Source of the DNA: Clostridia bacterium
Lineage (GTDB): Bacteria > Bacillota > Clostridia > Oscillospirales > Acutalibacteraceae
Assembly (NCBI GenBank): GCA_900766585.1
Contig: CAAFVV010000012.1
Location: forward strand, 3,171 to 67,170
Direction of reading: 5' to 3'
Length of the DNA: 64,000 bases
Positions within the stretch are counted from its first letter, which is position 1. Each line of letters opens with the position of its first letter. The notes below the pieces were generated by a model. It made no database searches and was not told where the DNA came from. It saw only the letters and a list, made by a program, of their open reading frames with translations. The translations under genes and the position numbers were made by a program. Positions 1 through 8,186 of the stretch are shown in pieces.

Positions 1-267
1 ACAGAGGAAGAAAAAATTGCGCTTTGCACAGTTGTGTCCGAGGCGGGCGCGGAGTTTATCAAGACATCGACCGGGTTTTCGACGGGCGGTGCGACCAAGG
101 AGGACGTGGCGCTGCTTGTCCGGCATGTCGGGCCCGGCGTGCGCGTCAAGGCGGCGGGCGGTATCCGCACGCTTGCGGATGCCGAGGCTTTTCTGCGTCT
201 GGGCGCTGCCCGGCTCGGAACCAGCGCCGTGGTGCGCCTGATCAAGGAAAAGGAGATGACGGTATGA
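1..267 (+). CDS. deoC: Deoxyribose-phosphate aldolase, C-terminal part (cut by window edge)
   Basis: Only the last 88 residues are inside the window. DeoC cleaves 2-deoxyribose-5-phosphate to glyceraldehyde-3-phosphate and acetaldehyde, the last step of deoxynucleoside breakdown. The Schiff-base lysine lies in FIKTSTGF near visible residue 20, the second active-site lysine in VKAAGGIRT, and the phosphate-binding GTSAVV is near the end. The stop overlaps the next start (ATGA), so it is co-transcribed and probably translationally coupled with deoD. The start lies outside the window; the frame is open from base 1. Confidence 0.95.
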   Translation, partial: TEEEKIALCTVVSEAGAEFIKTSTGFSTGGATKEDVALLVRHVGPGVRVKAAGGIRTLADAEAFLRLGAARLGTSAVVRLIKEKEMTV

Positions 268-1007
268 GTTTGTCGGTACCGACCCCGCATATTGCGGCAA
301 AGCCGGGCGATTTTGCCAAAACCGTGCTGATGCCGGGTGATCCGCTGCGGGCACAGTTTGTGGCGGAGCAGTATCTGACCGATGCGCGTCTGGTGAACAC
401 GGTGCGCGGCGTGATGGGCTACACCGGATATTGGCAGGGCGTTCCGGTTTCGGTGATGGCGAGCGGGATGGGGATTCCCTCCATAGGCATCTACGCCTAT
501 GAGCTGTACAACGGCTACGGTGTGGACAATATTCTGCGCATCGGCTCGGCGGGGGCGCTGCTGCCGCAGGTGCATGTGCGCGATCTCGTCTGCGGGATGA
601 GCGCCTGCACCAATTCCGCCTTTGCCGCGCAGTTCGGACTGCCCGGCACGTTTGCGCCGACGGCATCCTATCCGCTTTTGCGCACGGTGGCGGATCTCGC
701 CGGGGAGCGCGGGCTGCGCTGCCATGTCGGGATGCTGCTCTCCTCGGATACGTTTTACGGGGACGACGGCGATCTGCCTGCGGCGCGGCAGGCTAATGCA
801 CTGTGGGCAAAAATGGGCGTTCTGGCGGTGGAAATGGAGGCGGCGGGGCTGTACATGCAGGCGGCGCGCGCCGGGAAACAAGCGCTTGCGCTCTGCACAA
901 TTTCCGACAGCCTGGTGACCGGCGAAGCGCTTTCCTCTGCCGACCGGCAGACCGGTTTCGGGCAGATGATCGAGCTGGCGCTTTCGGCGGCGGTCTGTTG
1001 GGGGTGA
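264..1007 (+). CDS. deoD: Purine-nucleoside phosphorylase, DeoD type
   Basis: A protein of 247 residues that phosphorolyses purine (deoxy)ribonucleosides to free base and (deoxy)ribose-1-phosphate. Family marks: PTPHI at the N-terminus, the phosphate-binding MPGDPLRA (about residues 23-30), GMGIPSIGIYAYEL (68-81), GSAGAL, and the ribose/base-pocket VEMEAAGLY and SDSLVTGE near the C-terminus. Length matches the hexameric bacterial family. I chose the ATG that overlaps the deoC stop because homology begins there; longer readings upstream lie inside deoC in another frame. Its product ribose-1-phosphate is the substrate of DeoB downstream. Confidence 0.95.
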   Translation: MSLSVPTPHIAAKPGDFAKTVLMPGDPLRAQFVAEQYLTDARLVNTVRGVMGYTGYWQGVPVSVMASGMGIPSIGIYAYELYNGYGVDNILRIGSAGALLPQVHVRDLVCGMSACTNSAFAAQFGLPGTFAPTASYPLLRTVADLAGERGLRCHVGMLLSSDTFYGDDGDLPAARQANALWAKMGVLAVEMEAAGLYMQAARAGKQALALCTISDSLVTGEALSSADRQTGFGQMIELALSAAVCWG

Positions 1008-1011
1008 TGGG

Positions 1012-2184
1012 ATGAAGCGGGTGTTTTTGATCGTGCTGGACAGCCTCGGCATCGGCGCGGCGCCTGATGCGGCGGAATTCGGAGATATCGGTGCCGACAC
1101 GCTGGCGCGGATCAGCCGGTCGTCCCGTTTTTGCATTCCGACGCTGAAGCAATACGGGATCGGGCATATCGACGGGCTGTCCTATCTGGGGGTCGACGGA
1201 CCGCTTTCGGCGGCAGTCGGCAGGCTGACCGAGCGTTCACGCGGAAAGGATACCACCATCGGGCACTGGGAGCTGGCGGGGCATATTTCCGACCGCCCTC
1301 TGCCGACCTATCCGCACGGATTCCCCGAGGAGGTGCTCGCGCCGTTTCGGCAGGCGACGGGGCGCGGTGTGCTGTGCAATGCGCCTGCCTCCGGCACGGC
1401 GGTGATCGAGCAATACGGCGAGATACACCGGCGTACCGGAGATCTGATCGTCTATACCTCAGCGGACAGCGTGTTTCAGATTGCCGCCCACGAGGAGGTC
1501 GTCCCGCCCGAGACGCTGTACACCTATTGCCGGGCGGCGCGGAAGATCCTCACCGGGCGGCACGGCGTGGGGCGGGTAATCGCCCGCCCGTTTATCGGCA
1601 CGCCGGGACACTATACCCGCACGGCGCGGCGGCACGATTTTTCGCTTCCGCCGCCCGCGGTGCTGCTGCCGGAGGCGGTCAAACGGGCGGGATTGCGCAG
1701 TATCGGTGTCGGAAAGATCGGCGATATTTTTGCGGATGTGGGGCTGACGGACTCTGTTCGCACGACCGGAAACGCCGACGGACTTTTGCAGACGGAAAAG
1801 TGGATGCAGACCGATTTTACGGGGCTGTGCTTTGTGAATCTGGTGGATTTTGATATGCTGTACGGGCATCGGCAGGATATCGACGGCTATGCGGCGGCAC
1901 TGTCGGCTTTTGACGATTGGCTCGGTGCGCATCTGCCGCTTCTGCGCCCCGATGATGTGCTGATGATCACCGCCGACCACGGCTGTGATCCCGGTGATAC
2001 CAGCACGGATCACACGCGGGAATACACGCCGTGGATGCTGTTTGGCCCGCGGGTGCGTCCCGTCAACCTCGGCACGCGTGCCACATTTGCCGACGTGGCG
2101 GCGACGGCTGCAAAGCTGCTCGGCGTGCCGCTGGATACCGTCGGCGTCAGCGCGGCGCGGCAGGCGGTGAAGGAGGAGCCATGA
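1012..2184 (+). CDS. deoB: Phosphopentomutase
   Basis: A protein of 390 residues that interconverts (deoxy)ribose-1-phosphate and -5-phosphate, linking the phosphorylases to DeoC and the pentose phosphate pathway. It belongs to the alkaline-phosphatase superfamily: the metal ligand Asp is in LDSLGIGAAPDA (about residues 8-19), TTIGHWE carries the phosphorylated Thr region, and ITADHGCDP plus DHTREYTPW near the C-terminus hold further metal ligands. It follows deoD after a four-base gap, with GGGGGTGATGGG as the likely ribosome site, and its stop overlaps the cdd start. Confidence 0.96.
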   Translation: MKRVFLIVLDSLGIGAAPDAAEFGDIGADTLARISRSSRFCIPTLKQYGIGHIDGLSYLGVDGPLSAAVGRLTERSRGKDTTIGHWELAGHISDRPLPTYPHGFPEEVLAPFRQATGRGVLCNAPASGTAVIEQYGEIHRRTGDLIVYTSADSVFQIAAHEEVVPPETLYTYCRAARKILTGRHGVGRVIARPFIGTPGHYTRTARRHDFSLPPPAVLLPEAVKRAGLRSIGVGKIGDIFADVGLTDSVRTTGNADGLLQTEKWMQTDFTGLCFVNLVDFDMLYGHRQDIDGYAAALSAFDDWLGAHLPLLRPDDVLMITADHGCDPGDTSTDHTREYTPWMLFGPRVRPVNLGTRATFADVAATAAKLLGVPLDTVGVSAARQAVKEEP

Positions 2185-2594
2185 CAGCGGAGGAATTGCT
2201 CGACTGTGCGGAGACCGCCCGAAGGGCGAGCTACTGCCCCTATTCCGGATTTGCGGTGGGGGCGGCGCTGCTTGTGGAAAACGGGCAGGTGTTTTTAGGC
2301 TGCAATATCGAAAATGCGGCGTTTTCGCCGACGCTGTGTGCGGAGCGCGTTGCTGTCGCCAAGGCGGTCAGCGAGGGCGTGACCCGCTTTGCCGCACTGG
2401 CGGTCGTCGGCGGCGCAAAGGAGGGGGCTGGCGGCTTCTGCCCGCCCTGCGGGGTCTGCCGCCAGCTTGTCCGCGAGTTTGCGGCGGATACGCTGCCGGT
2501 TTATCTGCGCGGCGAAGACGGCGGCGTGCGGGAATATACGCTCGCGCAGCTGCTGCCGGTCAGTTTTTTGCCGGCAGCATTAGAAAGGGGCTGA
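2181..2594 (+). CDS. cdd: Cytidine deaminase
   Basis: A protein of 137 residues, the size of the homotetrameric class. It deaminates cytidine and deoxycytidine to uridine and deoxyuridine, feeding the pyrimidine phosphorylase encoded next. The motif PTLCAERVA holds the first zinc cysteine and the proton-shuttling Glu; PPCGVCRQ holds the other two zinc cysteines. The first ATG overlaps the deoB stop and is preceded by AAGGAGGAG. It is part of the deo operon. Confidence 0.96.
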   Translation: MTAEELLDCAETARRASYCPYSGFAVGAALLVENGQVFLGCNIENAAFSPTLCAERVAVAKAVSEGVTRFAALAVVGGAKEGAGGFCPPCGVCRQLVREFAADTLPVYLRGEDGGVREYTLAQLLPVSFLPAALERG

Positions 2595-2601
2595 ATCGGG
2601 T

Positions 2602-3861
2602 ATGCATATGGTGGAGCTGATCCGCAAAAAGCGGGACGGCGGCGTGATGACAGCAGAGGAGATCGCGTTTCTGATCCGCGGCTATGTCGCGGGCGATATT
2701 CCGGATCATCAGGTGTCTGCATGGCTGATGGCGGTGTATTTCCGCGGGATGAACGCCGGGGAAACGGCTTGCCTGACCCGCTGCATGACGGAGTCGGGCG
2801 AGACGCTTGATCTCTCCTGCTTCGGCAGACTGTCGGTCGATAAGCATTCAACCGGCGGCGTCGGGGACAAGACGACGCTGATCGTGGCGCCGACTGTGGC
2901 GGCACTCGGCATGAAGATGGCAAAAATGTCCGGGCGGGGACTCGGGCACACCGGCGGCACCGTGGATAAGCTCGCCGCCATCCCCGGATTTCACACGCAG
3001 CTGACACCGCAGGAGATGATTGCGCAGGTGGAAAGGATCGGGGTCGCCGTGATCGGTCAGACCGAGCGCCTGACGCCCGCCGACCGGCTCTTGTATGCGC
3101 TGCGCGATGTGACGGCGACGGTGGACAGCCTGCCGCTGATTGCGTCAAGCATCATGAGCAAGAAGCTCGCGGCGGGTGCGCATAATATCGTACTGGACGT
3201 CAAGACCGGTTCCGGCGCGTTTATGCACCGGCGCGAGGATGCACAGCAGCTGGCACAGGCCATGACGGATATCGGCACCGCCTGCGGCCGTAATGTGTGC
3301 GCGCTGGTGACGGATATGGATGTGCCGCTCGGCAGCGCCGTGGGCAATGCTCTTGAGGTCAATGAGGCGGTGCATGTGCTGCGCGGTGAGGGGCCTGCCG
3401 ATCTGTATGAGGTCTGTGTTGAACTGTCGGCGCAGCTTGCGCAGATGGCGCTGGAGCTTGCTCCTGATGAAGCCGCCCGGCGGGTGCGCGCTGCGCTGGC
3501 GGACGGCAGTGCCTTTTCCCGCTTTTTGCAGTGGATCGAGGCACAGGGCGGCGACCCGGCTAGCGTCAGCCGCCCGGGCGGCCTGCCGCACGCCGAAATA
3601 GCTGCTCCCGTCCTTGCTGCGGAGGACGGGGTGCTGCTGCGCATGAATGCGGAAACGGTCGGACGGGCAGCGATGCGGCTCGGCGGCGGACGGGAGAGAA
3701 AAGAGGACGAGATCGACCCGGGTGCAGGGCTGCTCCTGCACAAAAAGCCCGGCGAGCGTGTGTCGGCGGGTGAGCCGATCGCCACGCTGTACACCTCCCG
3801 TGCCGAGCGGGTCGGGGAGGCGAGCGAGATGTTTCTCGCTGCCTGTGCTTTCGGAAAATGA
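2602..3861 (+). CDS. pdp: Pyrimidine-nucleoside phosphorylase
   Basis: A protein of 419 residues of the thymidine/pyrimidine-nucleoside phosphorylase family, releasing uracil or thymine and (deoxy)ribose-1-phosphate. It shows the glycosyltransferase-family phosphate site KHSTGGVGDKTT (about residues 80-91), the signature KMSGRGLGHTGGT (around 108-120), and VKTGSGAFM. The C-terminal domain continues to a normal end. The chosen ATG lies 11 bases after GAAAGGGG; a second ATG two codons on is also possible. The gene could equally be named deoA; the broad-specificity Pdp type is usual in Firmicutes. It completes the salvage set deoC-deoD-deoB-cdd-pdp. Confidence 0.93.
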   Translation: MHMVELIRKKRDGGVMTAEEIAFLIRGYVAGDIPDHQVSAWLMAVYFRGMNAGETACLTRCMTESGETLDLSCFGRLSVDKHSTGGVGDKTTLIVAPTVAALGMKMAKMSGRGLGHTGGTVDKLAAIPGFHTQLTPQEMIAQVERIGVAVIGQTERLTPADRLLYALRDVTATVDSLPLIASSIMSKKLAAGAHNIVLDVKTGSGAFMHRREDAQQLAQAMTDIGTACGRNVCALVTDMDVPLGSAVGNALEVNEAVHVLRGEGPADLYEVCVELSAQLAQMALELAPDEAARRVRAALADGSAFSRFLQWIEAQGGDPASVSRPGGLPHAEIAAPVLAAEDGVLLRMNAETVGRAAMRLGGGRERKEDEIDPGAGLLLHKKPGERVSAGEPIATLYTSRAERVGEASEMFLAACAFGK

Positions 3862-3902
3862 GAGATAAGCCCTGTGCTTTTGTTTGTTTGGAGGGGTGTG
3901 GC

Positions 3903-4748
3903 ATGAACAAAAAGACGGTCGGCGAATACCTGTGGATCTCTTTCGGAACGATCCTGCTGACGGCGGGCGTATATTTTTTCAAGATCCCGAACGGCTTTTC
4001 CACGGGCGGGGTCAGCGGCATCGGCACACTGCTCGGCAAGCTCACGGCGCTGACTCCCGCGACGTGGATTGCAGGGATCAATCTGCTGTGCCTGCTATTG
4101 GGCTTTTTGGTGCTGGGGCGGGAGACGGGGATCCGCACGGTGTATTGCAGTCTCCTGTTTTCGGGGCTGACCAAGGTGTTTGAGCTTTTGTTTCCGCTCG
4201 ATGCGCCGCTTACCGATCAGCCGCTTCTGGAGCTGGTCTACGCCATGCTGCTGACCTCGATCGGCTCAGCCGTGATCTTTCACTATTCCGCCTCATCCGG
4301 CGGGACGGACATCATAGCGCTGATCCTGAAAAAATACACGCACCTTAATGTCGGCAAATCGCTGCTGTGCGTGGACTTTGTGATAGCGGTCTCTGCCTTT
4401 TTCGTGTTCAGCATACCGATCGGGCTGTTTTCCGTGCTGGGGCTTTTCTGTAAGGCATTTCTTGTGGACGGGGTCATTGAAAGCATGAACAGCTGCAAGT
4501 ATTTTATGGTCATCACGACGCATCCGGACGAGATCGCTGCCTACATAATGCAAAATCTTCATCACAGCGCTACACTGATCAAGGCTGTGGGCGCCTACTC
4601 CCACGATGAAAAAACGGCGCTGCACACGGTCTGCCGCCGGATCGAGGCAGTCAGGCTGCAAAAACGGGTATATGAAATCGACCCCGAGGCGTTTGTGATC
4701 ATTACCACCAGCAGCGAAATTATCGGTCGAGGCTTCAGAGGAGTATAA
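3903..4748 (+). CDS. YitT family membrane protein
   Basis: A protein of 281 residues with about five to six hydrophobic segments followed by a soluble C-terminal domain of the DUF2179 type (roughly residues 200-281, containing HPDEIAAYIM and AFVIITTSSEIIGRGF). FKIPNGFSTGGVSGIGTLL near the N-terminus is the typical YitT opening. Function of the family is not settled. The gene lies 41 bases after pdp with the ribosome site GGAGGGGTG, so it may be read from the deo transcript, but nothing in the sequence ties it to nucleoside use. Confidence 0.85.
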   Translation: MNKKTVGEYLWISFGTILLTAGVYFFKIPNGFSTGGVSGIGTLLGKLTALTPATWIAGINLLCLLLGFLVLGRETGIRTVYCSLLFSGLTKVFELLFPLDAPLTDQPLLELVYAMLLTSIGSAVIFHYSASSGGTDIIALILKKYTHLNVGKSLLCVDFVIAVSAFFVFSIPIGLFSVLGLFCKAFLVDGVIESMNSCKYFMVITTHPDEIAAYIMQNLHHSATLIKAVGAYSHDEKTALHTVCRRIEAVRLQKRVYEIDPEAFVIITTSSEIIGRGFRGV

Positions 4749-4793
4749 GCACAGTACGGGGAAATAACGGGGATTTTGAGGAGAAACAAATAC

Positions 4794-5303
4794 ATGAAAC
4801 GATCTGTACAGGAGAAATTTCTGAATCCGGCGGTCATGCTGCTGTTCGGGCTGCTGCTCGGCGCGGCTTCGCGCCTGTTTGATCTGTATACCGCTCTGCT
4901 GGGCGACATATTCTCGCAGATGGCGATCTGGATCCTGTTGGGCACGCTGATCGCCGTATACAGCCCCACGAAAAAGCGCGCCATGCTGAATATTCTGCCG
5001 TTTTGTCTCGGTATGCTCGTCACCTATTACGCGGTGGCAATCCTCACAAAGGGTGTATACGGGCGGGCGTATATCATCGGCTGGACGGTGTTTGCGCTGT
5101 TCTCGCCGCTGCTGGCGTATCTGACGTGGATGACCAAGCAGCCGGGCGTTTGGCCAAAGCTGATTGCGGCGGGCGTTTTGGGCGTGTCGCTGTATTCGAG
5201 CCTGTTCCTGTTCGGCGGGTTCCATCTCTACGATGCCGTGATCAACCTGCTGCTCGCCTACATCCTGTTTTTCCAAAAGATCGACCGGACAAGTAGTAAA
5301 TAA
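4794..5303 (+). CDS. Hypothetical integral membrane protein
   Basis: A protein of 169 residues with about six hydrophobic segments, for example near LNPAVMLLFGLLLGA, MAIWILLGTLIAV, LIAAGVLGVSLY and VINLLLAYILFF. There are no soluble domains or recognisable catalytic motifs. I do not recognise the family. The ATG sits ten bases after GAGGAG; an upstream TTG reading would overlap this ribosome site and is less likely. It follows the YitT gene by 45 bases and is closed by a strong shared terminator. Confidence 0.75.
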   Translation: MKRSVQEKFLNPAVMLLFGLLLGAASRLFDLYTALLGDIFSQMAIWILLGTLIAVYSPTKKRAMLNILPFCLGMLVTYYAVAILTKGVYGRAYIIGWTVFALFSPLLAYLTWMTKQPGVWPKLIAAGVLGVSLYSSLFLFGGFHLYDAVINLLLAYILFFQKIDRTSSK

Positions 5304-5315
5304 ACAGCCGAAAAC

Positions 5316-5360
5316 AGACGATCCCCCCGCCTGCCCTTGCGGCAGGCGGGGGGATCTGCA
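5316..5360. terminator. Bidirectional terminator between convergent genes
   Basis: A perfect GC-rich inverted repeat of 16 bp with a five-base loop (arms 5320-5335 and 5341-5356, GATCCCCCCGCCTGCC and its complement) lies between the membrane-protein gene and the convergent potD. There is little T-tract on either side, but position and stem strength suit a shared terminator. Confidence 0.75.
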
Positions 5361-5370
5361 TAGCTGATCG

Positions 5371-6531
5371 TTATTTGCGCCGTGTGACCTGCTTCAGCTT
5401 GAGCCACAGATCCGCCTCTAAGCGGTTTGTCTCTTTCGGCAGGTTCAGAAACACCTCGGTATTATCGAGGATCTCCTGCGGCGGGTAGAAATACGGATTT
5501 TCCGCGACCTCGGGATCCATCAGCTCCATAGCCGCCGGCTCGGGGCAGGAATAGCCGATATACTCGGCGTTGGCTGCCGCGACCTCGGGACGGCAGAGAA
5601 AGTTGATATACGCCTCCGCCTCCGCCTGATGCTTGGTGGTGGAGCGTACGCACATGGCGTCCACAAAGAAGTTGGTGCCGGTCTCGGGGACGAAAAAGGC
5701 GATGTCCTCGTTTGCGCCGTCATCGTAGATCATCAGCACGCCATCGCCGGAATAATAGGGGGCGATCCAGCAGGTCTCGCCGATCATCAGGTCGTAGATC
5801 TCGTCGTTGACGTATTTGTACAGCACCTGCTTTTGCCGAACAAGCTCGTTGTAGGCGGCTTCCCACTCAGCGGGCTCTTGCGTGTTCAGCGAATAGCCGA
5901 GCTTCGTGAGCGCAATGCCGAAGGCGTCACGAGGGTTGTTGAACATCAGGATGCGATCCTTGTATTTGTCACACCACAAAAGATCCCAGCCGAGCGCAAG
6001 ATCGGCTTCGTCCACATATTTGGTGTTGTAGAATATGCCCACCGTACCCCAGGTGTAGGGAACGGAATAGGCGTTTTCGGGATCGTATTCGAGATTTTTG
6101 TAGTTCTCGCCGATGTAGCGGTAGTTCGGAATGTTGTCGAAATTCAGCTTGGCGAGCATCCCCTCCTCGATCAGCTTCGCGATCATGTAATCCGACGGAA
6201 AGATCACGTCGTAATCGGCGGCGCCGGAGCTGAGCAGGGCATACATGCTCTCGTTGTTTTCAAAGGTCTTATAGTTGATGCCGATGCCGGTGATATAGGT
6301 GAACGCCTCGTTGACGTTCAGCACCTCGTCGTCAATATATTCGCCCCAGTTATAGATGTTGAGCGTGACGCCGGTCGGCTTGGCTTCGGGGTATTCAGCG
6401 CGGTAGTCCCAGGCGGTGTCCTCCTCGCCGTCCGGCTCGTCCGGTTCGTCCGGTTCGTCCGGTGCGGACTGGCAGGCGACAAGGCTCAGGCAGAGGAGCG
6501 CGGCAGTGAACAGGGAAAACAGACGTTTCAT
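5371..6531 (-). CDS. potD: Spermidine/putrescine-binding lipoprotein PotD
   Basis: A protein of 386 residues, the extracellular solute receptor of a polyamine ABC importer. It opens with a lipoprotein signal peptide ending in the lipobox LVAC (Cys20), then an acidic linker built of DEP repeats (residues about 25-34). The mature protein shows family marks such as LNIYNWGEYID, DVIFPSDYMI, and VPYTWGTVGIFYN. It is the last gene of the potABCD operon on the minus strand, 21 bases after potC, with AAAGGAGTGG as ribosome site. The linker is encoded by a 9-base tandem repeat and may vary in length. Whether spermidine or putrescine is preferred cannot be read from sequence. Confidence 0.95.
   Translation of the reverse strand: MKRLFSLFTAALLCLSLVACQSAPDEPDEPDEPDGEEDTAWDYRAEYPEAKPTGVTLNIYNWGEYIDDEVLNVNEAFTYITGIGINYKTFENNESMYALLSSGAADYDVIFPSDYMIAKLIEEGMLAKLNFDNIPNYRYIGENYKNLEYDPENAYSVPYTWGTVGIFYNTKYVDEADLALGWDLLWCDKYKDRILMFNNPRDAFGIALTKLGYSLNTQEPAEWEAAYNELVRQKQVLYKYVNDEIYDLMIGETCWIAPYYSGDGVLMIYDDGANEDIAFFVPETGTNFFVDAMCVRSTTKHQAEAEAYINFLCRPEVAAANAEYIGYSCPEPAAMELMDPEVAENPYFYPPQEILDNTEVFLNLPKETNRLEADLWLKLKQVTRRK
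6418..6468 (-). repeat. 9-base tandem repeat encoding the DEP linker of PotD
   Basis: About four copies of a 9-base unit (forward strand TCCGGTTCG with small changes) encode the (Asp-Glu-Pro)n linker just after the lipidated cysteine. An in-frame 9-base unit can gain or lose copies without breaking the gene. Confidence 0.75.
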
Positions 6532-6552
6532 GAATAAAAACCACTCCTTTCG

Positions 6553-7356
6553 TCAGTGCATACGCTTTTTCTGCGCGGCCTCGTCCCGGATCTGGTAGAG
6601 GTTGACCGCCAAAAGCAGCAGCAGAATGACACCGAACATAAGGGTAGACAGCGCATTGATCTCGGGGGTGATCGGGCGCTTGGTCATGTTGTAGATCGTC
6701 ACCGACAGAGTCTGTGCCGTAGAGCCGGAGGTGAAATAGCTGATGACAAAGTCGTCGAGCGACATGGTAAACGCCATCAGCGCGCCGGTCGTCACGCCGG
6801 GCATGATCTCCGGCATCACAACCTTGAAAAAGGCGCTCAGCGGATGACAGCCGAGGTCAAGTGCGGCTTCATACATATGCTGATTCATCTGCCGCAGCTT
6901 CGGCATGACCTGCAGGATGACATAGGGGATATTGAAGGTAATGTGCGCAAGCAGCAGCGTTAAAAAGCCGGTACGCAGCAGGCCGGTGCTCTGATAGATG
7001 AAAACAAACAGCAGCATCAGAGAGATACCGGTGACGATCTCGGGGTTGACCATCGGCAGGTTGTTGACGGTCAGAAACACCTTGCGCAGGCGGCGGTTGA
7101 GCCGGTGGATGCCGACGGCGGCAAGCACGCCGATCACGGTAGCAAACAGCGCCGACAGCACGGCGACCTTCAGCGTGACCCAAAGCGCTTCGCGGATCTC
7201 GGCGTCGGCCCACAGGGCTTCATACCACTGGAGCGAAAAGCCGTTCCAGATCGAGCGGCTTTTCGAGCCGTTGAAGGAAAACACAATCAGCACCACGATG
7301 GGAGCATAGAGAAACGCCATGATCAGTGTATTATAGATACGGGACAGCGTTTTCAT
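6553..7356 (-). CDS. potC: Polyamine ABC transporter permease PotC
   Basis: A protein of 267 residues with six transmembrane segments, one of the two membrane subunits of the polyamine importer. The cytoplasmic coupling loop carries the EAA motif (YEAALDLGCHPLSAFFKVVMPEIMPG, about residues 160-185, key residues EAA---G---------LP-like). Its start overlaps the potB stop by four bases, indicating translational coupling. The potC identity rather than potB rests on order (potA-B-C-D) and on the C-terminal region SLDDFVISYF typical of PotC. Confidence 0.94.
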   Translation of the reverse strand: MKTLSRIYNTLIMAFLYAPIVVLIVFSFNGSKSRSIWNGFSLQWYEALWADAEIREALWVTLKVAVLSALFATVIGVLAAVGIHRLNRRLRKVFLTVNNLPMVNPEIVTGISLMLLFVFIYQSTGLLRTGFLTLLLAHITFNIPYVILQVMPKLRQMNQHMYEAALDLGCHPLSAFFKVVMPEIMPGVTTGALMAFTMSLDDFVISYFTSGSTAQTLSVTIYNMTKRPITPEINALSTLMFGVILLLLLAVNLYQIRDEAAQKKRMH

Positions 7357-8186
7357 GGCATCATCCCTCCGATCTCATCGTCGCTTTTATCGGCGGAATT
7401 CATCGCGGCAATGCACAGCAGGATCAGCAGCATCAGTACCAGCGACAGCGCCGCGCCCATGTTGTAGTACGCGGGGGCGGAGCCTTTAAACAGGAATTCG
7501 ATGATCTCACCGATCATCAGCGGCGTGGTGACGCCGCCGTTGCCGAGCAGCGTTGCGACGACAAAGGTACTGACCGAGGGGACAAACACCATCGTAATAC
7601 CCGACAGGATGCCCGGCACCGACAGCGGCAGGATCACGCGGCCGAGCACCTGAAGCGAGTTGGAGCCGAGGTCCTGTGCCGCCTCGATCGTGCGGTTGTC
7701 AATCTTAGTCATGACGGAATAGAGCGGCAGGATCATAAACGGCAGAAAGTCGTAGACCATGCCGAGCACGATGGCGGCGGTCGTGCCGACCAGCTTCACC
7801 GGCGACAGCCCGATCGCCTCCAGAAGACGGTTTAACAGGCCGTTGTCGTCGATAATGGATTTCAGCGCGGTGATGCGCAGAAGCGAATTCATCCACATCG
7901 GCAGCATCACGATCATCACCATGGTGCGCTGGACGCGCGCGCCGGTGCGGGAGATGCTGTAGGCGAGCGGATAAGCGAGGATCAGGCAGAAAAACGTGGA
8001 CAGCGCGCCCACCCAGATGGAGTACCAGAAGCTCGGGAGATACTGGCCGATCTCGCGGATGTTGTCAAGCGAAAAGGCGCCGGATTCATCCGTGAAGGCG
8101 AACCAGACGACCATGCCGAGCGGGATGAGGGTGAACAGCACCATCCACAGCCCGAACGGAAATACGGTCAGACGGGAGTGCTTCAT
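7353..8186 (-). CDS. potB: Polyamine ABC transporter permease PotB
   Basis: A protein of 277 residues with about six transmembrane segments and the coupling motif in IEAAQDLGSNSLQVLGRV (around residues 165-182). It pairs with PotC to form the translocation channel. Its start overlaps the potA stop by four bases and its stop overlaps the potC start, so the three are tightly coupled. MLPMWMNSLLRITA is typical for PotB. Confidence 0.94.
   Translation of the reverse strand: MKHSRLTVFPFGLWMVLFTLIPLGMVVWFAFTDESGAFSLDNIREIGQYLPSFWYSIWVGALSTFFCLILAYPLAYSISRTGARVQRTMVMIVMLPMWMNSLLRITALKSIIDDNGLLNRLLEAIGLSPVKLVGTTAAIVLGMVYDFLPFMILPLYSVMTKIDNRTIEAAQDLGSNSLQVLGRVILPLSVPGILSGITMVFVPSVSTFVVATLLGNGGVTTPLMIGEIIEFLFKGSAPAYYNMGAALSLVLMLLILLCIAAMNSADKSDDEIGGMMP

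Noticed and set aside
24..263. N-terminal extension of deoD by 80 residues
   Set aside because: The extra residues are deoC read in another frame; family homology begins at the ATG overlapping the deoC stop.
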